Shown one piece after another: positions 56,401 to 64,000 of a stretch of 64,000 nucleotides of DNA. The notes below the pieces were generated by a model, which worked only from the letters and a program-made list of their open reading frames with translations, did no database searches and was not told the DNA's origin. Location: NCBI GenBank assembly GCA_025331565.1, contig JAFREQ010000015.1, positions 6,262,001-6,326,000 of the forward strand, in the 5' to 3' direction. Origin of the DNA: Holacanthus passer. Lineage: Eukaryota; Chordata; Actinopteri; Pomacanthidae. The position numbers and the translations under genes were made by a program. Positions within the stretch are counted from its first letter, which is position 1; every line of letters starts with the position of its first letter.

Positions 56401-59400
56401 GGTTTAGCATTGTGGTGCTGCAGAGATGCCCCGGCCTACAAATCATATTTGTAGACTTAAGGAGAACATACTTGTTTGGTGCAGACCCCAGCAAAAAACA
56501 CATCATTATTAAATTTTTTGTAAGTGAAAATTAAATCCAAAAATTACCATTCCCACCTAAATTGTGACAATCTGTCAAAATAATTGCAATCTGATTTTTT
56601 TGCATGTTGTGCAGCCTAACTAAATAAATGCACAGTTGAATTTTTCCATTTTTAGCCTGTTTACCCTCTTGTCACTGTTGCCGTCACAGAGCCGACCTGA
56701 GGCGAAGGTTGTGACCTGATGAGGCACTGTGCTCGAGCTTCGTGGTTAAGTGAGAGGAAGAGGACGGGAGCTGGCTGCTGTGTGTTTGTCACAGTGGACT
56801 GACTGGTTGTGTCACATGGATCTTACATAACTACGAGGCCTGCAGGATGACAACACTGTCTCTGTCTCTGACTCTCTGTGGCTACAGCTGACAAAGTTCC
56901 TGAGAGTCTCTCTCCATGTCCTCCACCCTGGTGTCATTTCTCCCATTCCCCCCTCTCTGATGATCCCTCCTCACTTTTCTTCCCTCACCCTTTCTCCCTT
57001 CCTCCACCCTGCACATTTCTTTGTCTCCTCTAACAGCAGTGTTGTGACTCTTGCCAACATTTCTCTGCAGCTGGTCAGAGACTGAGCTCATCTGTTCCTC
57101 TGATTTACAGAACTGTGCTCTGTGTGTGTGTGTGTGTGTGTGTGTGTACACATCATGTGTCTGCGTGTGTAGGCTGACCATATTTTCAAACCCCTAAACC
57201 AGGACCCTTAAGTGTTTGCACTTATGTATGCACCATAGGCGTTTTCATCAGGATGGAGGTCTATTATTTCAGAGCAAGCATCACAGCCTATGACGTTTGT
57301 CTACGACTCATTGGACAACAACAAAAACATTGATGGACAGATACAGACAAATCAGTGCTGAATTCAGACATGTGGTGCATTGTTTATGTTTTTTATATTG
57401 GGTTAAGTAATAAAGAGTGGGAGAGAATATGAATAACGTCTATGTCAGTGCTGAAAACAAGTATAATATTCTAAATATTATTTTAATTTGGGTGAAAACT
57501 GGGACCATTTAGTGTTTCACAGATATTTGTCTAGACTTGGGACACCCAGCTTGAAACTGGGACAATCCCAGACAATGTGGGACATCTGGTCACTGTATGC
57601 ACGTGCCAATTCTTACTTGTAGCAAAGATTTAAAATCTAATATGTACAGATAGGGACAAAATATATAAGAATGATATAACAAAAACATGAGAAGCAAAGA
57701 ATACAACTCAAAATGAGAGCAAAGCAAGACATTAAAGAAAAAGAAACTTTGCTTTGCTTCTGTTTGTTGTTATTAAAGGAATAGTTCAACATTTTGGGAA
57801 GTGTTTGCTTTCTTGCCGAGACTTAGATGAGAAGATTGATACTCTCATATACAGAGCTGGAGCCACCAGATTAGTTTAGCTTCACCCAAAGCCTGGAAAC
57901 AGGGGGAAACAGCTGGCCTGGCTCTCTCCAACGGTTAAGTCTTTATGCTAAGCTATGTCACCTCTGTTGAAATATATCTTGTCATTGTTGCAATATATCT
58001 TTACACACCCTTTTATTTGGAGACTTTGTGTTAATGTGTGAGTGTTCTTACTTTTTGTGTTGTCGCATTTGAATCCTGATAAGAAGCCTCCCTCAGCTTT
58101 TGTTCTTCGACAAGGATGTCCCTCAGGTGTTCGTTCACCTGGAGAGAGAGAGACAGACAGACAGACAGAGAGAGAGAGAGAGACAGATAGACAGGGAGAG
58201 ATGAAGGTCAAATTTCAGACAAGCATTTTGTGCACACAGAGACTGAATGGTGAGTCTGTGTTGGAGAAAGGAAAAATCCTGAACATGAGAACAAGAGGCT
58301 CTGCACATCAAAGAAAAACTTTTCACCACCACCTCCGCTCATTAGCCAGTGATGCTAAATATTTTTGTAACCTAATACACAGCGCTCAGCTGATTTCCGA
58401 TTCACGCACAATGGAGAAAGGACTTCAAAGATTACCGTAATAATAGTTTTTTTCTTTTAAAAAAAGACCCCCCTTTTTAAGACTAGTGATTTTCTGTCTT
58501 CAAAGGTTCTCCACAGACAGTGATGTAACATTTTGGCCTGAGGATTCACAAGGTCGCATCGGCCAGTCCTCACCATGGTGTGCCATGTCTCAGAGCAACA
58601 CAGAGAGACGTGTGTGTCTCTTGTGTGTGTCTGTCTATAAATGAACCTTACATATGTAGCTTCCTGCCTTTGGGCTGAAAAAGGGAGCAGCAAACACAAG
58701 AGCCTCTTAAGCAAAGAATGTCAGTGATCACTGTCCGTTTAATTGATTAATTTATGCCATGCTGGGGCTTGTTTCATGATTTAAGTAAAATTAGGTCAAC
58801 ATCATATTTTGAGACAACTGTGTCAAAATTCTTTTAAAATCTCCTGCAAGGGCAGTAAAAGCAAGTCAAGTGACTAAATAATCTGGAATATAATGAAATC
58901 AAGTAAAGATGCAATCACAGAGATTTACCTAGGACTCTTTTTAAAGCTCACAGCCCACTCCGGGTCTGACTTAAACCTCCCAATCCTGCTTTAGACCAGA
59001 GGAGGTTAGGTTGAGTCAACCGTCTCTTGGTAATCTCTCTGACATGATTACATGTGGTTGGTGCCAGTTCTTCATTTAGTTTTCTTGCAAACATATTAGA
59101 TGTTGAACCGGCAGTGGAGGAATTGAGCGCTGACACATTTGCCAGCACCTCTCATGTCTTCTAGATCCACAGTAAAACAAAGAATTGTGTGTCCTCCACT
59201 GTAAAAAGCTCAAGGACGTGTACAGTTGTTATCCTCTGAGATGAGAAAGCACTTGTCCTTGTGGTTTTGTGTGTACCTTGTTGATCCAGGTGATGATTGC
59301 ATCCTCTGTGTCATAAGGCAGCTCCTGGATGTGTCCGTCACTGTGAGAGGGTTCAGCGGAGGAGTACCTGTTGATGCAGGACATCACCCGCTCCACACTC

Positions 59401-59456
59401 ACCATCTCCACAGTATACGCCATCATGAGGGTGTCTATGAGCGCCAGATGGGAACT
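42722..59456 (-). CDS. camsap2: camsap2 (calmodulin-regulated spectrin-associated protein 2), 5' end missing
   Basis: Nineteen exons (minus strand): 59456-59277, 58138-58052, 53447-53306, 52157-52018, 50437-50347, 50201-50097, 49739-49670, 49577-49299, 48976-48238, 48105-47959, 47870-47639, 47463-47280, 47192-46439, 45570-45434, 45300-45086, 44993-44894, 43428-43313, 43225-43107, 43021-42722 (TAG). They total 4137 nt, 1378 residues in one frame; the N-terminal 110-120 residues lie off the right edge. In order: calponin-homology domain (IDTLMMAYTVEM; VENLLKDNTDGCALTTLLHF; LYNLQLVQEFC), SMSYVDGCVGTWPKEK, IEEALKIIHDTE, a helix with MIQLRMKLEEKRRAIEAQKK, a second with FLQTEMQRLAQQQEKIMAM, a charged Lys/Glu coiled coil, and the C-terminal CKK domain (CQFRSVYTYCPETEEITKL; GLYKYNSDRKQFSQIPAKT; ITIASHLWQTKK). 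CAMSAP2 binds and stabilises free microtubule minus ends, through the CKK domain, in neurons and at the Golgi. CKK and flanking sequence fit CAMSAP2 better than CAMSAP1 or 3. The a/b paralogue is unresolved. Confidence 0.96.
43429..44893 (-). other. camsap2: camsap2 intron (exons 16-17)
   Basis: 1.5 kb with no recognised exon between the 44993-44894 exon and the 43428-43313 exon. Reading frames of moderate length occur here but lack splice sites and similarity. Confidence 0.65.
45571..46438 (-). other. camsap2: camsap2 intron with repeat fragment
   Basis: An 868-bp intron. Around 46328-46362 it carries AGTTCAACATTTTGGGAAAT, a fragment of the repeat seen in longer form at 57773-57955. Confidence 0.65.
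46328..46362. repeat. Fragment of AGTTCAACATTTTGGG interspersed repeat
   Basis: Matches the head of the copy at 57773: ATTAAAG(G/C)A(A/T)TAGTTCAACA followed by TTTTGGGAA. Only the first 30-35 bp are present. Confidence 0.6.
50438..52017 (-). other. camsap2: camsap2 intron (CH-domain exons 4-5)
   Basis: 1.6 kb, no exon recognised. It contains short CA runs (51111-51122) and the (CA)n tract at its acceptor end. Confidence 0.65.
50447..50474. repeat. (CA)n microsatellite next to a camsap2 acceptor
   Basis: Fourteen CA units lie just upstream (minus strand) of the 50437 acceptor, so the splice region reads (TG)n then GCCTTGCAG. The pyrimidine tract is short. Confidence 0.85.
52158..53305 (-). 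other. camsap2: camsap2 intron (CH-domain exons 3-4)
   Basis: 1.1 kb, no exon recognised. AT-rich and without a clear repeat. Confidence 0.65.
56120..56412. repeat. Interspersed repeat with internal duplication
   Basis: Two related halves follow each other. GGATTGCCAATAAATTTTGT, GTACATTCATGG and GATCCCCTCACTTTTCC are echoed by GATTGGCATGAAATTTGGTA, ACAGACATTCATG and AATCCCCAGACTTTCC, about 140 bp apart. The linker reads TTTGTGGTTTTGAGTGAAAT. From memory this is a very common percomorph repeat that occurs as 1-4 tandem units. Confidence 0.65.
57121..57147. repeat. (TG)n microsatellite
   Basis: Thirteen TG units in a camsap2 intron. Confidence 0.9.
57773..57955 (+). repeat. Interspersed repeat (AGTTCAACATTTTGGG family), near complete
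   Basis: Begins TTAAAGGAATAGTTCAACAT and continues with TTTCTTGCCGAGACTTAGAT, GAGAAGATTGATACTCTC, AAAGCCTGGAAACAGGGG and GAAACAGCTGGCCTGGCTCT. I recognise this consensus as one of the commonest short interspersed sequences in percomorph fish. A 35-bp fragment of it lies at 46328. Its class is not certain to me. Confidence 0.65.
58139..59276 (-). other. camsap2: camsap2 intron (visible exons 1-2)
   Basis: 1.1 kb between the first two visible exons. No exon is seen. The acceptor end is occupied by the GA/GACA tract. Confidence 0.65.
58142..58192. repeat. camsap2: (GA)n/(GACA)n microsatellite at a camsap2 acceptor
   Basis: A GAGAGA tract interrupted by GACAGACAGACAGACAGACA. On the coding strand it forms a (TCTC)/(TGTC) pyrimidine-rich run that ends in TCTCCAG at the 58138 exon, so the microsatellite serves as the polypyrimidine tract. 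Confidence 0.85.
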
Positions 59457-61087
59457 CTGTGGAGACATATAGCAGCGTTGTAAGGACTGAGTTTTACTCC
59501 GCTACTTCTTTCCAAAAGCCTCAAATTGAAAAAAAGCTAAATTATTATAATATTTTCATGTTAGTGCTTCTCTGTGCTTCTACACATCACAGTGAGTGTG
59601 GCTTGACACGTTATGGGTATTTTTGAAGTGCTGAGTTGACAAAATCAGATGTTTTCATCCAACAAAAACACTGAAATGATGTGAAAGTTTTGTTCTCTTG
59701 AAAGAGAAAGATGTGCAAGTATTAACCCTTTGGATGGAGCTCTAAAATGCATCTGAAACAGCATCTGCAAGACAGCATGATTTGACAACAACAGTTTAAT
59801 AAACGTCATCTCACTTTCAAGCATCAAACATGACAAATTTTTTGAAACTGTGTAAGGAACGCATTCAACAAGGCAAAGGACACTGCAAGTGGTGTCCCTT
59901 GTGCATGTGACTGGCAAAAAGTCTTTTAAATTCATCGAGTCATTTCCAGTGAAAACACATTTCTGGTACACTGGTGGAAAAATGTGAGCGTTTGCACCTT
60001 AAGGATTAGAGCTGGGAAAAATATAAACAGAGATTTTGCCATACCGTGATCTTTTTTGGGGCATTTTTTAAGTATGAAGTTGACAGTGGAGAAATGACAG
60101 GAAATGAGGGGGGAGAGAGAACAAAATGCAATGATAACCAGCTGTACTCTAACTGGGGGTAGTGAAGTTCAGGGTCTGTGTCTGTTTATGCCATGGCGGC
60201 TATCCCTTATTATATGAGGCCATTGTGGGAAATGGTACATATCGTAATGGAATTTCTTTATCAATCTTTGCCAAAAACAAACGGGTTCTCAAATTATCAA
60301 TTGGTTGTCATTTAAATTTCTGGTATCACAATTTATACTGACATCTGAAACCACTTTACACTCTTAAATGTCTGTACATGAAGAACCACTTTTGTAGTGT
60401 GCACATGACCTAATTTTGAGTCATTCACTTTACGCGAGTGGTTTTACCGGCCATGAACACCTACACAAAGCTTGACATTCTCCTGGCCTTTCTAATCCCA
60501 TTCCAGGCCAGTCAGACCAACAGACCTCCCCTTCCTTTTCCTGTCACACCACGGGTCTGCACAAAAACATTTACGCACTGTGTGTATGTGCTTACGTGTT
60601 CTCGCTGCTTACCTAAGCATCTATCCACGTTTCCAACCTAATTGAACAAACAGCTAAAGTCAGGTGCTCCATGATCCAGGAGACTCAAACCAGCAGACAC
60701 AAACAAGCAGCGAGACCTTGTCCCACCGGAGCCTGTACTGTCAAGCACAGGCCTCCATTCATAACCACAGAGCTTCATGTAACAGCCAGTGTGACCAAGT
60801 GTTTCCCCAAGAAACCAACAACCGATCCAGAGCTATGACTCTGTGCTGCTGCCGGTGCTCGACATCAGCACCACATGTTCCTCTGCCAGGCTAAACAGAC
60901 AGCGTGTACAGAAGAAATATATAACTCCTCATGGAAATAAGTGCAGAGATTCTTACATAAACTCAAGTGTCACCTGATGTCACAGTGTGTCAGTAACTAT
61001 TTTTTTTATCATTTAATGTGATTTTATTCAATTTAAAAGAAATAGAAAAATATAAACCATTTTTGACTGGAACATACCATCTAGTTA

Positions 61088-61247
61088 AGGCTACAATTAA
61101 TTTTTATTATTGATTAATTTGTTGGTTTAATTTTTGTAAATTTGTATATTTTAGCTTGAAAAGTGGTAAAAAATGATTAATCACTTCTCAAAATTGCTGC
61201 TGATTGATTTTTTTTCGATTAATCAACAAATCATAAAAATCTTACTG
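61088..61247. repeat. AT-rich palindromic interspersed repeat (GATTAATC family)
   Basis: Starts AAGGCTACAATTAATTTTTA and ends GATTAATCAACAAATCAT. The two ends are roughly inverted (TTATTGATTAATTTGTTG against CGATTAATCAACAAATC). Related to the 3256-3440 copy. Confidence 0.6.
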
Positions 61248-62227
61248 TAGGCTGAACACTTGTTTGTAGACAGTGATGCATAGCTGACCTACATAAAGAT
61301 GTGTGCTGGTGGACATGCAATATGTTATACTGAATGTTACAGCTGTAGTCTATTACATGGGTACAGAATTGTTTAGATTGGCGCTTGAACACAGAGCTGC
61401 CACACCAGGGGAGCCTGATAGTGAACTGTCTATGAAACTGTCTGCAGACTGTTTTGAATTCCTGCATCTTCAGGATATTGCCAAATATTTAACATTGCAT
61501 GCTTTCTCCTCCAGGTACAGTAGCCAATGTGGCTGACAGCTGGACTGACTGACAGAGAGACAGGAAGGGGGACAGACAGACAGAGGGAGAGAGACAGGCC
61601 AAGCAGCTTAGACTGGAGCTGGAGATTCAGAAAACATGATCTTCATGAAAACCCACGGAGGTTTTTCAGTGATTGAAGCTTTCTGAACTCATTTACATAA
61701 AACCCCTAAATCTTTAATGTCGTTAAGAAGCTTGTGTAGGTGTGTGCGCATGCATCTGTGTGTGTGTGTGTGTGTGTTCACTGGGCGGAGAAGCCACATG
61801 AACTTAAATGGTGATGACAGATAACAGATAACGTTCATTTATGTTTCATTAGGACTTTTGCCTGGAATGTAAAAGTTTGAGCATCACTTGATAAAAGTGT
61901 GTGTTTTGTAGATTCTCTAAGAAACTGTTTGAAAATTATTAGTGGGGATCCCGCTGAGGGCAGGGTAGTCGACATTTATGGATAGTTTCTCACTGCACAA
62001 TTACTAATAGGACATTATATTCAGATCTAATGTGCATGTGTGTACGTGTGTGGATGTGCATATGTGCATGTGATTGTGTGGACTGAAGACAGAGAAGACA
62101 GACAGACAGATAGTACATGGAGCCGCCGCTCACATATCTACCGACTGCTTTGGTATTCACTACTGTCGACACTACAACATGGATTTAAAAGCCATGTGCT
62201 GTCTATTATCCCCTCACAAAGACCTTT

Positions 62228-62228
<1 letters not shown>

Positions 62229-62263
<35 letters not shown>
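62229..62263. repeat. (GT)n microsatellite
   Basis: About seventeen GT units in the 5' intron of camsap2. Confidence 0.9.
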
Positions 62264-62266
<3 letters not shown>

Positions 62267-62795
62267 ACACAAGTCTAAACCACTCATGGTGACAGACACG
62301 CCTTATAAGGCTGTGGAAATGGCACACACTGGTCATAAAGGGCTGTAAAGAGCTGCAGTGCACTCATGCACACTAGCATCAGTATTCATCCTAACTACTG
62401 TTGTATGGCTGCATGAGTGTGTGTCTGTGTCCTTGATCAAAGGCATCTACGTACTGTATATGGAAGTACAACACAGCTGAGCAAACAGATAATCAAAGTG
62501 ACCTCTTTCTTCACAAACATCACAAGTATCCGTTCAACACAGGTACACACTCCGAAATGACCCACAACACAAGTGTTTTTATTGCACAACTTTACACCTA
62601 CATGTCTGGCCCTATTCAGATGTTAGTGTGTGCAGACGGTTGAGGTGCAATTGTCCAAACTGCCAGTAAAAAAAAATGACCACACTATCTCTCTCACACA
62701 CACATCCATAAAATCCTGCAAATCTTTCAGCGTTATTTGGCAGAAAGCTTTTAGACGCAGGTACACGCCCCTCTGCAGGAAAATTCAATTACCGC

Positions 62796-62800
<5 letters not shown>

Positions 62801-62827
<27 letters not shown>
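62801..62827. repeat. (CT)n microsatellite
   Basis: About thirteen CT units, followed by CCTCCGGCAC, in the 5' intron of camsap2. Confidence 0.9.
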
Positions 62828-62830
<3 letters not shown>

Positions 62831-63059
62831 CGGCACTTTCTCGTCTCTGTGTTTTAACACTTAGACGGCAGCGCGTGCGAGTGTGTGCGAGACCAAAAAA
62901 AGTCCAGGAGAAACAGGAAGGTAGAGCCTGAAAAGGACACAGAGGTCTTGCGCACACTGAGGTCTGACAGCTCTTTGGAGGTGTGTGTTCATGTGTGTGT
63001 GTGTGTGCTTTCATTTTGTGTACCAGACGTGCTTTGACTCACTGTGAGACCCCGCCCTC

Positions 63060-63480
63060 CCCAGTGCTGCAGTAGTGCACATCACGTCTTCCTCCTTCCT
63101 CCTCTCCTCAACCCTCCCTGCTCTCCATGTATTCCGCTCTCCTCCTCCCCCGTCATCTCTTTTTTTTCCCCCTCCTCTCCCCTCTTTCCAGATGGCCATA
63201 TTAACATTGGGCCTTTTCCACTCCGTTCTCTGGCACACACATGTCGTCCCGCCCGCCAAAAAGGCAATACCTTACCCTTCCTCTCCTCTCTTCTCTATCT
63301 TTCCCTTCCCTCCTCTCCACAGCTCTTCCCCTTTTTCCATTCGTCCTCTCGTAGACTTCCACATTCACCCTTTCCTCTTTTCTCTTGCTCTACTTTCCTG
63401 CTTCCTCCTGGATCGCAGCCCTTAAACTCCATCTTTCCCTCCATTCGCCTTCTGACAGCCTGCCACGCTCCTCCTCCTCG
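63060..63480. repeat. Long pyrimidine-rich (CCT/TTC) tract
   Basis: About 400 bp with strong strand bias: long blocks of C and T on the plus strand (TCTTCCTCCTTCCTCCTCTC; TTCCCCCTCCTCTCCCCTCT; CCTTCCTCTCCTCTCTTCTC), broken by a mixed part at about 63190-63265. It lies deep in a camsap2 intron with no exon support. Confidence 0.75.
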
Positions 63481-64000
63481 TCCCTGACATGAGTTATTCT
63501 TCTGTTGCACAGAATTTGGAAAACCATGAGGTCATCGTTTTCTCTGCAGATATACCATAACCCAAAATGAAAAGCCTTCACTTTAGCGTGACTGAAATTA
63601 TCCTGCTGAGTCCACAAATTCACACACACAGTCAGTTCCTCCACTTTGCAGAACCAATCAAATGAATTCAGAAGGGCACAGAGCTACAATAAGGATGGAC
63701 AGATTAATAAATTGCCTGGCTGTGTGTTACACAAATGAAGGTCAATATTCACAAGGAGTCGAAGGGCTGTAGGCTCCATTTGTCTCCTTAACACTGTCAC
63801 TAAATCACCTGCCATACACACAGAATCACAAAGACAGAGATTTACTTTTATAGGTGTGAAAGGACATGGGATCATTACAACTAATCACTGCCCATCAGTC
63901 CCACCTTCATGACATCCTCAATCAATGACTGTAGTGAGGACAATCAACTGTAAAACATAAAAATGTCCTCGACTTTGAATTATCCTCTAGAGCTCTAAAA

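Larger units (their letters stand above)
53448..58051 (-). other. camsap2: Large camsap2 intron (exons 2-3)
   Basis: 4.6 kb separating the exon ending TTQK (58052) from the exon starting ARYRKEH (53447). It holds interspersed repeats at 56120-56412 and 57773-57955, a (TG)n tract at 57121-57147, and a pyrimidine-rich patch at about 56930-57020. I see no coding exon. Confidence 0.65.
59457..64000 (-). other. camsap2: Long camsap2 5' intron, running off the right edge
   Basis: The exon beginning SSHLALIDTLMM at 59456 starts at a codon boundary after CTCCACAG, so an upstream coding exon is required. I searched for the conserved N-terminal block that precedes it in CAMSAP2 and see nothing like it up to 64000, so the intron is at least 4.5 kb. 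It contains the repeat at 61088-61247, microsatellites at 62229-62263 and 62801-62827, and a long pyrimidine tract at 63060-63480. Confidence 0.7.

Noticed and set aside
61231..61536. Overlapping open frames on both strands
   Set aside because: No similarity, no splice sites, and they abut an AT-rich repeat in a camsap2 intron.
63044..63487. 147-codon Ser/Pro-rich plus-strand open frame
   Set aside because: It is a by-product of the CCT/TTC pyrimidine tract; the reverse strand gives a similar Glu/Arg/Gly-rich artefact. There is no similarity and no splice sites.

Overview
This is a stretch of vertebrate nuclear DNA, most likely from a percomorph-type teleost fish. The evidence is AT-rich, repeat-studded non-coding DNA, split genes with GT/AG introns that are often only 80-200 bp long, many CA/TG microsatellites, several interspersed repeats that I recognise from fish genomes, and five protein genes whose exons closely match vertebrate proteins. 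There is no bacterial, viral or CRISPR content. The lineage and the repeat names come from memory and were not searched.

Layout from left to right: (1) the 5' end of fndc7 on the minus strand (721-1828), running off the left edge; (2) about 3.9 kb of repeat-bearing intergenic DNA; (3) an AKNA-domain gene on the minus strand (coding 5720 to about 13350, 5' exon near 14425-14650), probably aknad1 by position; (4) a short divergent promoter interval (about 14650-15600); (5) gpsm2/LGN on the plus strand (5' exon ending 15814, coding 19022-25314, poly(A) signal 25961); (6) wdr47 on the minus strand (coding 27497-37271, 5' UTR exon ending 38764 in a GC-rich block), tail to tail with gpsm2; (7) camsap2 on the minus strand (42722-59456), with its first exon or exons beyond the right edge.

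I rebuilt the exons by hand from splice sites and checked reading phase. gpsm2 gives an intact 665-codon frame, wdr47 an intact 915-codon frame in 16 coding exons, and the visible part of camsap2 an intact 1378-codon frame in 19 exons. The AKNA-domain gene is in phase over 20 exons (1339 codons from an internal Met), but its first coding exon holds an apparent frame break.

As I recall it, the order fndc7 - AKNAD1 - GPSM2 - WDR47 matches human 1p13.3, but STXBP3 and CLCC1 are not seen where they would be expected, and camsap2 (human 1q32) lies next to wdr47. Several of the genes share cytoskeletal themes: LGN orients the mitotic spindle, CAMSAP2 binds microtubule minus ends, WDR47 works with CAMSAPs in neurons, and AKNA-family proteins act at the centrosome. 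This is known biology of the families; nothing in the sequence shows the neighbours are co-regulated. I found no undescribed system. The best leads are the frame break in the AKNA-domain gene, the decayed second GoLoco motif of gpsm2, a GC-AG intron in wdr47, a 19-nt microexon in fndc7, and the missing neighbours.
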